DNA of 64,000 nt from positions 270,580,347 through 270,644,346 of the forward strand of contig OY282559.1 in NCBI GenBank assembly GCA_958295665.1, given 5' to 3'. The notes below the pieces were generated by a model. That model made no database searches. It saw only the letters and a program-made list of their open reading frames with translations, and was not told the DNA's origin. Positions 20,770-32,378 of this stretch are shown here, in pieces. Position 1 is the first letter of the stretch; each line of letters begins with the position of its first letter. This DNA comes from Tipula vernalis (lineage: Eukaryota; Arthropoda; Insecta; Diptera; Tipulidae). The position numbers and the translations under genes are program-made.

Positions 20770-21661
20770 GGAGTGAGTAACTTTATTTGGAATCAGAAGA
20801 TATTGCAGACACCGAGAAAAAGAAAATCAAGTTGTTATAGTTTGGAGGGCCACAACTTCAAGAAGTGGTTTATAATATTCCCGGTGCGCTAATGATGTAT
20901 TTAAAATTTTAGTTGACAAATTAAATAATTATTTTTCTCCTCAAACAAATTCCACATTTGAGCGCCACTTATTTCGGTCAATTCAACCAGTCGATGGTGA
21001 AGATTTAGGTAAATTTATTTTCCGACTGCGTCAACAAGCCAATAAATATGAATTTGGTACATGTAAAGATTCCATAATCGAAGTAAATATTAAGGGCAAA
21101 ATAATTGATGTCTGGGCTCCACTTGATTTAAAGAAAAGATTGGTAGAAATGGAATCACCTCTAAGTGAAGTAATTGAGTTGTGTCAGGTATATGAGCAAG
21201 TGACAAATCAATATAGTGCCATGACTAGCAATAGTTTATCTAGCGTTGTAAACAAAATTTCAACTGGGTTTAAATCAGCTGGTAAAGAGGAGCAATGTGG
21301 AAGATGTAGCTTAAAAGGCCACACTGATAAATGTCAGCCGTGCTCGGTAAAAGATGCTAAATGTAATAAGTGCGGTTCGATTGGTCACTTCCCACGAAAA
21401 TGTAAAACGAAGGCATGTAAACGGAAATTTCCAAAGAAGTTTGATAATTTTAAACGACGTAAAATGTTAAACTCCAATGTAACGTGTATCAAAGACAAAG
21501 AAGATAGTCTAGATGAAGATGAGGATTACAGCTACTTTAAAATTGTTGATGAGTTAAAAGCAATAATGGATGCGACAATGATGTTCGAAGTTGGCGGTAA
21601 ACAAATTCAAATGCTAATTGATTCGGGAAGTCGTTTTGATCTGGTTAGCGAAAAATACTAA
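20770..21661 (+). pseudogene. Mag-type gag and start of protease
   Basis: Gag capsid-like sequence is readable from FGGPQLQEVVYNIPGA (about 20845) through ERHLFRSIQP and FRLRQQANKYEF, in the frame that stays open from about 20900 to 21661. It is followed by two cysteine-rich fingers (C-x2-C-x4-H-x4-C like, 21296-21410; second finger CNKCGSIGHFPRKC) and the aspartic protease motif LIDSGS (about 21610). A TAA at 21659-21661 interrupts the protease in frame. The product would be the particle protein and maturation protease. Confidence 0.8.
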
Positions 21662-22730
21662 GTCCCAATCCATGTTGGACAAACCCCGGAATTAATTTGT
21701 TCTTTCTATGTCATTGAGCATTCGAAACAATCACTTTTGGGTCGTAACGCTGCTATCAAATTAGAAGTCCTAAAATTGGGACTAGATGTAAACCGCGTGA
21801 CATCAAAAGCGCCGTTTCAAAAAATTAAGGGAGTGACTGTAAGGTTATGTAAAGATGAAACCTTCAAACCTGTACAACAACCTTTGAGAAGAATACCAGT
21901 AGCATTAGAGGAAAAAGTAGAGGCTAAATTGGAAAAAGCTCTTGGACTAGATATTATTGAAAGGGTTAATGGACCAAGTTGTTGGATATCGCCCATTGTG
22001 ATTGTATTTAAAGAAAACAGAGAATTACGCATATGCGTAGATATGCGACGTCCTAATACTGCAATACTACGAGAACATTTTCCTCTTCCAATTTTCGAAT
22101 CGTTTGTGACTAAACTGCAAAATGTTTTACAAGATTAGATTTAAAAGATACATACCATCAATTGGAGTTGGATACTTCGAGCCGTAAACACACAAAGGAT
22201 TATTTATGTATAAAAGGCTCATGTTTGGAGTGAATTCAACTCCTGAAATTTTTCAGCGTTTTCTAGAAAACGTTCTTGCGCCATGTAAGAAAGCCATCAA
22301 TTAGTTGGATGATGTGATCACATTTAGGTCAACAGAAAGAGAATTGGAGGAAACAGTACAAGAAGTATTGCACATATTTGAAAAATACAATATTCTATTG
22401 AACAACGATAAGTGAGGAACACCACACAACTCAAGTTTTTGGGGCATATCTTGTCTGCTTCCGGTATAAGACCAGACCCTGATAAGGTAAAGACGATTTT
22501 AGGATTTCGAGCACCGCAGAATAAAGAAGAGGTTCGAAGTTTCCTCGGCCTGGTTACTTGTGTCGGAAAATTTATTCCCGACTTGGCAGACGTAACGGAA
22601 CCAATGCGACAATTAATGAAGCGTGACGCGAAATTTGTTTGGAAAGATCTACAAGAAAACTCGTTTGAACGATTAAAAGAATTGTTAGCCAGAATTCCAA
22701 CGCTTTCATACTTTAAACCAAAGAAGCGAA
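21662..22730 (+). pseudogene. Mag-type reverse transcriptase (broken)
   Basis: Same frame as gag after the TAA: protease C-terminus (HSKQSLLGRNAA), then the RT N-terminal block with WISPIVIVF and RICVDMRRPNTA. A stop at 22136 and frame changes follow, but LDLKDTYHQLEL (about 22130) and RLMFGVNSTPEIFQRFLE (about 22215) remain readable. At the catalytic box the first residue of the usual Y-x-D-D is a TAG stop (22302-22304) before L-D-D. The open piece 22412-22730 is the thumb/connection region (LKFLGHILSASGI, VRSFLGL). Confidence 0.85.
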
Positions 22731-23325
22731 CTCCAAGCGACTACAAAAAGGGACTTCAGAAATTTTTATTGATGCACAATGTTACTCCTCATGGAACAAC
22801 AGGCATGTCAACAGGCAATACGAGACAAAATTCCCGCAGTTCAAGATATTATAGATGACACAGATGCATTGGACGTATCGGCCAGAGACTCGGACGTGGT
22901 AAATAATTAAAAATGAAAGTAGAGAGAGGATAGGAATCGTCAAGCCCAAGAATCGGATATTCAAGTGGGAGACATGGTCCTCCTTCGCAACGTCATTTTC
23001 CCTAACAAGCTGACACCAACATATTCATCCACGTAGTTCACGGTGGTTGAAAGGACTGCAAATGAGGTCGTGATACTTGAGAACGGCAGGAAAATTAGAA
23101 GGAATATAAGTCATGTTAAGAAGATTCCAACTGCTGCAAATGAAACTATTTCCGACAATTTATCTCTTACTTTTACAGATTCAAATAGACCAGCCGATAA
23201 GCCATCGCATCCCGAGGACCCTATTAAACAAATGGAATCTGCCGAAGATTCCATCAAACCGCTGGAACCATCAACCCATGTTCCGGATTCAAAGTTGCTA
23301 TTGAAACTGAAAAATATAGGAGGAA
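22731..23325 (+). pseudogene. Mag-type integrase C-terminus, fused to RT by a deletion
   Basis: At about 22725-22740 the text jumps from the RT connection domain to an integrase C-terminal segment (DYKKGLQKFLLMHNVTPHGT), so RNase H, the zinc-binding domain and the catalytic core are lost. Further on, DIQVGDMVLLRN and RRNISHVKKIP are the typical C-terminal DNA-binding part. A stop at about 23035 separates the last ORF (23043-23405), which runs into the 3' LTR. Confidence 0.8.
23317..23325 (+). other. Polypurine tract of the Mag-type element
   Basis: AGGAGGAA lies directly before the TGTGG of the 3' LTR, as expected for the plus-strand primer. Confidence 0.75.
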
Positions 23326-23550
23326 TGTGGCACCCGGTCCATACAAAGAATAACAATGAGTTACAACAAAATAAGACTGACTGTACATCGATGCAAAGAG
23401 AGTAGCAGCTGTGAGTGTGGTGAACATGGGTTGTATTCTACGACAGTAGAAGATAGACATTGAAAAGAGGATGTATCGTAATTAATGTATATTATAAAAT
23501 CATATTGAATTATAGTTAATTAATAAATATAAAATATAGTCGAAATTACG
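23326..23550 (+). repeat. 3' LTR of the Mag-type element
   Basis: 225 bp, TGTGGCACCC to GTCGAAATTACG, homologous over its whole length to 19172-19396. Confidence 0.9.
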
Positions 23551-24617
23551 GGTTTACACAATGCCAATCCATTTAGTCACTGCTCGCCAGGTTAGGAGTC
23601 TTACTAAAAATCTGACAAATATTTTATGCTAATCTTGTTATTATAGATAGAATCGTGCAAGATCTACCTGATCGTCTTTTAAACATTTTAATTATCTTCG
23701 CTTATGGAATCTAATTTCGATTTAATCTGGAAAAAATGTTTTCATAGATCTATAAAAAACACGGCTATTATTATGCCGTTTTGGGTCAAAAATAGGTTAT
23801 GTGTATTTTACCTGTATAAGTATTGATTATTTTCCATATTCGAATTATAAATGATTTTGTTTACTGTGTGGATCGACACTTCACTATGTAATGGTTGTAT
23901 GTGATATGTGAAACTCAGGGGAGGGAAGTTTAACCCTCTTCCCTATACCAGTGCCTATCTCTCTTTTTAAAATTGGGCTGAAGGAAGCTGACTTCAATTT
24001 ATTGAGCAACTCTGATATGTGGCTTCCGGGTGTGTGGCCTCCCCGCAAACCAAGAAACGGACTGGAATTAACTCATTCTCAACAGCAGCTATAATTACTA
24101 ATAATGTCTCCAGTGTTGCACCACCTGGTTCAAAAGCTTATACTTTCCCGTTATCTAGTATATTAAATGTATATTATTGCAGAATTCTAAAGCTTTGTAT
24201 TTGACATTCTGTCACTTGGTTTAAAGCAATGTTTAACCGTGAAAAATAATTTCGGTAACGTTTTGGATTTAGCTTTTCAACCTATGGATCATGATGTGAT
24301 AGTGTCTTTCTATATGTGATGACCTAGCGGAGTCTTTGAGTATTTTTCATTCCCGTACGACACGACTATGTACTATTACATTTAAATTACTTTATTAGTA
24401 TGGGATCATATTCATCAACTTAACATTAACATTAATTTACACTCGATAAACAAAGTTTAATTTCCTCGTTCCATCACAATCGGTATTCCAATAAATTACT
24501 TTATTTCGTATGAGTGTTAGCACAACATCTGTGGAAGTGGAAGAGGTAGTCATTTGACAGATATTGTTTTTCGTATATAAATGCCAAAAATGACATTGCT
24601 TAAATGTGGTAGGACTG
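23551..24617. other. Unassigned stretch between two LTR elements
   Basis: No domain in the short ORFs (24019-24204 plus; 24437-24676 minus, which runs into the next LTR). No repeat structure seen. Confidence 0.4.
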
Positions 24618-24621
24618 TGGA

Positions 24622-25077
24622 AGTTACGTATGACGGTTCCAGCCGAACATAAACGAATCAACGAAACCAATACCACAAACCTATGAAAATACTTTTCGTT
24701 ATCTCTTCAACATACATTGTAACAACGAGACAACAATGAACAAAGAAGATGAGATTAGCACAGGAAATAAAGCAACAAACCTTATCTCGCAAGATGCATA
24801 TTATGCACAAAGTATAAAACCATACATATATTATATAAATAAACAATATACGTAGCCATAACAAACTAACCATATATAAAGGGCACAAATAAACTAATCG
24901 GTGTCACTTTGTTATTATACTTTAAACTACTAACAACTATTATTATATACATTTTCATTATTAAATAAACCAGTGTTAAATAAAATAAAATATTATAAAT
25001 AAAAATAAATATATTTATGACGATTCATAAATATATCAAATAAAAAATGTAATAATAAAACACTCGAATTCATAATT
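24622..25077 (+). repeat. 5' LTR of the errantivirus-type element
   Basis: 456 bp. By eye about four substitutions and one ~25-bp indel (an extra AT-rich duplication in the 3' copy near 32125) separate it from the 3' LTR. The ORF on the minus strand inside it is a shadow. Confidence 0.92.
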
Positions 25078-25094
25078 GGCGCAGTTGATATTGG
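25077..25094 (+). other. Primer-binding site, tRNA-Ser-like
   Basis: TGGCGCAGTTGATATTGG, overlapping the last base of the LTR. TGGCGCAG is the start of the site used by 17.6/297-type elements, which prime with tRNA-Ser. Confidence 0.75.
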
Positions 25095-25783
25095 ATCGGT
25101 AAATTGAAATTTTAATTTCAATTCCTACCTACCAACAAATAATAATACAAAAGTTAAAAGATAAATAAGTAAAATCAGTGAAATAAAAAACGTGTTAAGT
25201 GAGTTTTAATAGGAAATTTCAGGAGAATATTGAAATCAGAAAATTAAAACCTATCGAGAGAATATCGATAGATAGTGCTAAACTAATTACAAAACTCAAG
25301 AGCACATTGAGATTTGATAATAAACATTTTTTTTTTCCTGAAAAGAATATCCATAGACTTACCCAAAGTACCTTGGTATTCGAAATAATAAATATAAAGA
25401 TTAATAAATTTTCCTACTGGGGATAGTACTAGAACAGTGAAAAAAAAGGCAAGAAGTAAAAAATAAATTAAAATCATTGTGATGTCCAAGCCCGTGATCA
25501 TCGCAATAGTTTCTTGGTAAATATAAAAAATAAATCAGTATATAACAAAGACCCTTCCTAAACCTTTTTCACAAATAAAATTATATTCTTGAAAATAGTA
25601 AGTTGTAAATCTATCTTCAAAACCAAATAAAAAAAAAATATATATATTAAACCTAGAATAGTTAAAAACATAAAAATTGCAAATCAATTAGAATCAGGAT
25701 CAGAACTCGATAGTGACTCTGACTTAGAAATTTGTGATAAAAATCAAAACTTAGTTAATAAAGAAAAAGTTTGGAAAGAAAAA

Positions 25784-26872
25784 ATGGCTGAAAATCAAAA
25801 ACAAAAAATGGAGAAAACCATACAAATCACTAGAATGATTAGGGATATACCAGAATATAATGGCGAACCCACAGGACTACATAATTTTATAGAACAAGTA
25901 ACAGACATATTAGAAATAGCAGATCCCGCAGAATCAGTTCATGCCAACACAATATATAGGGCAATTAGAAATAGAATAACTAGTAAAGCTAGTAAAGCCT
26001 TAGAACTCTATTCTACACCTAATGCATGGGCAGATATGAAAAACAATCTGACATCCCACTTCGCGGACAAAAGAGACGAAACAGTACTAATACAAGAATT
26101 ACATGGTATACAACAAGGTAATGACAAAATAGAAGAATATTTCGCTAAAATTTCAAGTTCTATAAATTCTTTAAAAAATTGGTCAAAAATAAATGAACCA
26201 ACGAATCAAACAATCAAAGCTGAATGGTATAACAAAATGGCTTTAAACATATTTGTTAGCAGGCTAAAAGAACCAATGGGATCACATGTTAGATCTATGA
26301 GACCCAAAGACTTGGTTGAAGCAAGACAGATAAGTATTCAAGAACAATCTTTAACGGGATTGAGATACCAAAATAAACCTCAATACCCACCCGTACTTCC
26401 ATTCAAACCAAAATTCAACTATCAGAATACACCTCAACGGTATCCCATAAACCCTATAAACCCAATTAACATGAAACCATTGTTACCAGTATCACAGAAA
26501 CCTACATTCAATAATGTACAAAAACAAGGACCAAATATTTACTATAATCATAGACCCTTTGCACCCCAACCAAAACAAATTATGGATAAACCCATGGCAA
26601 TGGACACGACCTCCAATATGGACAAATAACGACAACCAACATATGGTCAAATGGTACCAAGAAATAACAAATTCCAACCCACTGGACCTCCCAGATGGCA
26701 AGCCAAAGAAATACATAACATTGAGGCAAATGAAGACGAAAAAATCGAGTTTCAAGAACAATATAATAACTATGAAACCTATCAGGAATCAACTAATGAG
26801 GAAAATCCTATTGTCGAAATCGAAGAGGAACAGTATTTTTGCCCAACACCACACTCAACGCTGGATACCTAG
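25784..26872 (+). pseudogene. Errantivirus-type gag, one in-frame stop
   Basis: The start ATG at 25784 has a purine-rich context (AAAAAAATGG). The first 281 codons contain a capsid-like region (MIRDIPEYNGEPTGLHNFIE; later NLTSHFADKRDETVLIQELH and a KIEEYF motif) and a Pro/Asn-rich tail. A TAA at 26627-26629 cuts the frame; the same frame stays open to the normal end at 26872. No CCHC knuckle is seen, as in several errantiviruses. Upstream codons are also open without an ATG. The role is the particle coat. Confidence 0.8.
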
Positions 26873-26892
26873 GGTTACATAATTGTGGCTCT

Positions 26893-27678
26893 GATCTAAA
26901 AGGTATTCAATTACCTTTTATCACAATTACAATAAACCACAAAAAAGCATAGATGTTAATTGACACTGGTGCTAACAGATCCTTCATAAACCCAGAGTTC
27001 ATTCTACTAGAACAAAAAATTAAAATACCTCCAGTAAAAATAACCACTTTGTTTAACAGCACCTTGTTAAATGAAGAAGTTACATTACCTATAATGGAAC
27101 TCGAAAATGATGAGCCTTTAACATTCCTCATATTCAAATTTCACACATACTTTGATGGATTAATCGGAATCGATATAATAAATCAAATAAAAGCAGATCT
27201 CTGTTTATCTAAATCCCTATTAATCACAGAACATGCTCAACTTCCAATTAAATACAAATTTAACTTTGTATCCAAACAATATAGCTGTCCACCTAGAAGT
27301 AAAACCACTATTCAAATACCGGTAATAACAAAAAATGGTGACGTGTATATACGAGCCACGCAATTACCAAATGGATTACTCATACCAGAAGGTATTTACC
27401 ACAGTAAAAACAATTACATCATTACAGAAGTAATAAATTATTCCCCACAAACCAAACAATTTCTTTTAGAAGAACCACTCCAAAGCAGAAAATTAGACGA
27501 ATATGTAGAACGCATACACGAAATAAATTTTTACCATTCCACTAAATCATCCATAGAAAGTATAGATGAACTAATTAGGACCCAACATCTCAACTATGAG
27601 GAAGAAAAAGTAATAAGGAAATTATGCCGATCATATGAGCATATATTTCAGAGATCAAGATCTCTGTTTCACAAATAA
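26893..27678 (+). pseudogene. pol N-terminus: aspartic protease region
   Basis: This lies in the -1 frame relative to gag, as expected for programmed -1 frameshifting. The active-site block LIDTGANRSFI is at about 26956-26988. A TAG (26950-26952) stands directly before it. The rest of the ORF covers the protease and the linker to RT (EEEKVIRKLCRSYEHIFQ), after which the frame changes at about 27650-27675. Confidence 0.8.
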
Positions 27679-30386
27679 AATTAAACATAACATCGAATTA
27701 TCCGATAACAAACCAATGTTTACTAAAACGTATCGCTATCCCTTCATACAGAAGAAAGAGGTAGAGGAACAAGTATCTAAAATGCTCATTCAAAGAATAA
27801 TAAAAAAAATCATATTCACCTTGGAGTAGCCCCGTTTGGATAGTACCTAAAAAGGCAGATGCCTCAGGGAAAATAAAATGGAGGATGGTCATAGATTATC
27901 GTAAACTTAATGAGAAAACGATAGATGACAAGAACCCCATCCCAAACATAACAGATATTCTCGATAAATTAGGCAAATGTCAATATTTTACGACATTAGA
28001 TCTCGCATCAGGATTTCACCAAATTGAAGTGAATCCGAAAGACCAAGAAAAAACAGTATTTTCAGTTGAATTCGGTCATTACGAATTTATACGAATGCCT
28101 TTTGGTCTTAAAAACGTTCCTAGCACCTTTCAACGGGTTATGGACAACGTTTTAGGTGAACTACAAGGGAAAACATGTTTATGTTATATGGATGACATAA
28201 TCATATTTTTTACAAGCCTACAAGAACATATTGAAAGCCTTGGTAAAGTTTTTAAAAAATTAGAAAGAGCTAACCTAAAAATTCAGTTAGACAAATCAGA
28301 ATTTTTACATAGGGAAGTAGCCTTTTTAGGACATGTCATTACACCAGAAGGAGTTAAACCCAACCCAGATAAAATTGAAGCAATAAATAAATTTTCATTA
28401 CCACAAACAGAAAAACAAATTAAAAGTTTTTTAGGACTTTTAGGTTATTATAGAAAATTTATCCCAAAATTTGCAACACTAACAAAGCCTATGACTAAAT
28501 TTTTAAGAAAAGGAGAAAAAATTGACATAAAAAACCAAGAATACATAAATAGCTTTGAAAAAGCAAAACAAATTTTAACACAAGAACCCATATTGCAATA
28601 CCCAGATTTTACACAGGAATTTACATTAACTACGGATGCAAGTAACTATGCGATAGGCGCAGTTCTATCACAAGGTCCCAAGGAAAAGGACTTACCAATT
28701 TGCTATGCAAGCAGAACCTTATCACAAACGGAGCAAAACTATTCTACAATAGAAAAGGAGCTCTTAGCCATCGTTTGGGCAATCAAATACTTCCGACCAT
28801 ACCTTTTCGGTTGAAAATTTCTAATCCTCACAGATCATAAACCCCTAACCTGGTTATTTTCTTTAAAAGAACCAAACTCCAAATTAGTGAGATGGAGATT
28901 AAAATTAGAGGAATTTGATTACAAAATTCAATACAAAAAAGGAATTTTGAATTCTAATGCTGACGCATTATCAAGAATCGAAATCAACCATTCTTCAATA
29001 TCTAAATCATCATCCGAAGATACACGAAGCATGTTATCCACAAAATTAATTCCCATTCCCGAAACAAGAAACAGCGTAAATACCTTTAGACATCAATTAA
29101 TCATATACATAAAACCAGATGTAACAAAATATTGTACTACGAAAGAAGAAATATTATTTGAAGATAAAAAAAAAATAACCATGTACATATCAAAAACCGG
29201 CGCATCATCTAAACTCAAACTTTGTATACAAAATCTAATAGGACTAAAAAGAAACCTAGTGTGTGTATATACCTCAGATGAAGGTTTCGAAATGGTTGAA
29301 GCAACTTTTGGTAAAATAATAAACACGAAAGGTAGAGTAATAGAACCCAAAGTAAATTTAGTTAGATCAAAAATATTCTTAACAGACGTAAAAACCAAGG
29401 AAGAACAAAAAAAGAAAATAAAAGAAATACATTTAGGGAATGAACACCGAGGAGTACTCGAAAACTATGAACAGATAAAAAGAACCTTCTATTTTCCATA
29501 TATGAAGGAATCAATAAACGAATACATAAGAAAATGTGACACCTGTCAAACAATAAAATATGACAGAAATCCACCCAATATTCAATTTCAAGAAACAGAA
29601 ACACCAAAATCCCCACTTCAAATAATACACGCAGATGTATATCACCTAAACGGTACAGCGTTTTTAACAATAATAGATAAATTTTCCAAATTTGGAGCAG
29701 CATATAGACTTATACGAAAAACAGGCGAAAAAATGAAAGAATCACTTAAAAGATTCTTTGCCTCGCATGGTATACCTGGAAAATTGATAGCCGACAACGA
29801 ATTATCAAGTAGTCAAGAAATTCAAGATATGCTGAAAAAATACAACGTAGAGTTTCATGCCACTACACCGTATAATTCAACCGGGAATTCCCCAGTTGAG
29901 CGATTTCACTCTACCATACATGAACTATGTGGAATAATAGCATTAAATAATCCTAATGAAACTATAAAAAGTGTCATGTCTTCTGCAATTATTGCATATA
30001 ATAATACAATACACAGTACCACTAAAATGACCCCATTCCAACTCCTAAACGGACATTATCTGAAGAACAACCCAGAATTCGGAACAGAACTAGAATATGC
30101 CCAATATCATAAAGACGAGTATGAAAAAATATATGCAAATATACACGAAAAATGCCTATACGATAAAAGACAATTGATAAATAAAATAAATACTAAACGT
30201 AAACCTAGAATTATAATACCAATCCGTACAACCATATTCAAAAAACACATCAGACGAGGAAAATTAAACCCCCTATTTAGAAAAGAAATAGTTAAAGATA
30301 ACACAAAATTCCCAGTAGTAATAACAAACAGAGGTAAAGTTCACTTGAATAAAAATAAAGAATTTATTTCAGGTTCCACTTCATAA
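27635..30386 (+). pseudogene. pol: reverse transcriptase, RNase H and integrase
   Basis: RT begins in frame 2 (27635-27829) and shifts at an A8 run (about 27800-27808) into the frame that carries the rest. The catalytic Y-M-D-D box is intact at 28185-28196. RNase H follows ([15 protein letters not shown], about 28630). A TGA at 28812-28814 interrupts RNase H in frame. Integrase has the H-H-C-C zinc module (EHRGVLENY...CDTCQ, about 29440-29550) and the D, D, E core residues (IHADVY, IADNELSS, NSPVERFH). The ORF ends where env begins at 30386. Order and lengths are normal for the family. Confidence 0.9.
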
Positions 30387-31853
30387 TGGGCCAGGAATTA
30401 AACATAATACCAATTAAAGATAATAAGGGAATAATACCCATAAACCTAGGACAAGTATTCATTCAAGAAAACAGTAATAAACTCATACATATTATCCCAT
30501 TAACTCAATATCAAGATATAATAACCCATTCGGATAACTTGTTAAAAGAAGCTCTAAACAGAATGAGCGACGAAACAAAAAACCTATTGCAAAATAAAAT
30601 AAAAGTAATTCAAAGCAAAATTTTAGAAAATCAGAATAAATTCAATAACATCATTCCCAAAAGAATAAAAAGAGGAGCATTAAATTTCATAGGTTGAATA
30701 ATAAAAGACATAACAGGTAATTTAGATAACAACGATTTAGAAGACATTCAAAATTCTTTAGACCAATTAGCAACCAATAATAATAAACAAATCATTATTA
30801 ACCAGCAATTAGCAATAAGACTAGACGCAATTAAAGACAACCTAGAAGAAAATTTAGGGCATATAAACAACACAATGAATATATTCAATAAGAAGATCAT
30901 AAGTTTTACAGAAAAATTAATGTGGGATCAACAGATACACCAACTAGATTATGTATTAACAAACTTAAATTTTCACTTAGACAATTTACTGGACATAACA
31001 ACATTTTCAAAAAACCAAAATAATTTCGAGACATTTACTAAACGAGGAAGAAATGAACTTTATAATTTCAAAATTACACGAACAACATGTAACAATATCA
31101 CATGAACTTGCAGTTTTAAATTTATTAACGATTAAAGGTTTAATAACAACTAGTTACGAATTAATATTCTTGATAGAAATTCCTAAATTCAGGAACGAAA
31201 GTTTTCAATTACATAAAATAATTCCTATTCCTATAAACAACAAAATAATATACCCAGAACCTCCAACCTATTTAATATCCAATGAACAAAAATATACTGA
31301 ATTTTATGAAAACCAATGTCAAGAAATATATCAAACATATTATTGCGGAAAACTACAATTAAAAGAAGTACAGAACACCTGTATACCAGCAATAATAAAT
31401 CAACAAATTGGAACATGCAATTACACACAAATATCTGGAAAGGAGCAAGTCATCCCAATTAACGATAACACCATCTTCATAACACCTGGAAAAGAACCTA
31501 CCGAATTCCAATCAAATTGCAGTAAGAATACAAATAAAATAAAAGAACCATCATTAGTAACAATATCCAACTGTTACCTAAATATCGGAAAACATAACAT
31601 AGTAAATGACGCAAATATAACATTTACAATCAAATTAGCAGAACTTCCATAGAACGATGTAAATGAACAGCATATAATACCAGAATTTAACATCCATAAA
31701 ATTCACAACTGGACCCTAGACAACATAGAAGAAATTCACATTCATCACAAAAATCAGGAGAGACATAAAATCATTCAATATGGAGCAATAGGCATCATAT
31801 TCCCAGCAATAATCATTTATACCCTTCTTAAACTAAATAAATGGTTCTCGCCT
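30386..31853 (+). pseudogene. env-like ORF, interrupted
   Basis: Starts at an ATG overlapping the last base of pol. The surface part ends with a furin-type basic site RIKR followed by GALNFIG (about 30670-30697), where a TGA cuts the frame. The frame continues to 31105, then the reading shifts (about 31050-31105) to 31053-31652. A TAG at 31650-31652 precedes the hydrophobic membrane segment (about 31785-31835, GAIGIIFPAIIIYTLL). Env of this kind mediates membrane fusion in insect errantiviruses; this copy is broken in at least four places. Confidence 0.8.
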
Positions 31854-31881
31854 AAATTCCGGCGAAATCCACGCTCTAATC

Positions 31882-31893
31882 TTGCAGGGGAGG
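31882..31893 (+). other. Polypurine tract of the errantivirus-type element
   Basis: GCAGGGGAGG directly before the 3' LTR (AGTTACG at 31894). Confidence 0.8.
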
Positions 31894-32374
31894 AGTTACG
31901 TATGACGGTTCCAGCCGAACATAAACGAATCAACGAAACCAATACCACAAACCTATGAAAATACTTTTCGTTATCTCTTCAACATACATTGTAACAACGA
32001 GACAACAATGAACAAAGAAGATGAGATTAGCACAGGAAATAAAGCAACAAACCTTATCTCTCAAGATGCATATTATGCACAAAGTATAAAACCATACATA
32101 TATTATATAAATAAACAATATACAATATATATATATATTATATAAATAAACAATATAACAAACTAACCATATATAAAGGGCACAAATAAACTAATCGGAG
32201 TCACTTTGTTATTATACTTTAAACTACTAACAACTATTATTATATATATTTTCATTATTAAATAAACCAGTGTTAAATAAAATAAAATATTATAAATAAA
32301 AATAAATATATTTATGACGATTCATAAATATATCAAATAAAAAATGTAATAATATAACACTCGAATTCATAATT
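31894..32374 (+). repeat. 3' LTR of the errantivirus-type element
   Basis: 481 bp, nearly identical to the 5' LTR except an inserted AT-rich stretch at about 32120-32150. Followed by TGGA, the target duplication. Confidence 0.92.
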
Positions 32375-32378
32375 TGGA

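Larger units (their letters stand above)
19172..23550 (+). mobile_element. Mag-type Ty3/gypsy LTR retrotransposon, broken, with a nested insertion
   Basis: Two 225-bp LTRs enclose gag, protease, RT and integrase C-terminal sequences in that order. The Cys-rich gag fingers and the VCVDMRR-type RT block point to the Mag lineage. The RNase H and most of integrase are deleted, and a (CAGACTGA)n element sits behind the 5' LTR. The bases flanking the two LTRs (ATGCC left, GGTTT right) do not match, so no target duplication is visible. Confidence 0.85.
24622..32374 (+). mobile_element. Errantivirus-type (gypsy/17.6-like) LTR retrotransposon, near full length, ORFs broken
   Basis: A 7.75-kb element with LTRs at both ends, a matching 4-bp target duplication TGGA (24618-24621 and 32375-32378), a tRNA-Ser-like primer site, gag, pol (protease, RT, RNase H, integrase) and an env-like ORF, all on the plus strand. 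LTRs begin AGTTACGTATG and end CATAATT, the AGT..AATT style of insect errantiviruses. Reading frames carry several stops and frameshifts, yet the LTRs are almost identical. Confidence 0.93.

Noticed and set aside
21817..22032. Minus-strand ORF opposite the Mag-type RT
   Set aside because: Antisense shadow of a well-supported pol region.
23254..23460. Minus-strand ORF shared with 19076-19306
   Set aside because: Both copies lie over the LTRs of the Mag-type element and reflect LTR sequence.
24658..24888. 76-codon minus-strand ORF, also present at 31930-32118
   Set aside because: Lies inside both LTRs of the errantivirus-type element and has no domain; a shadow.
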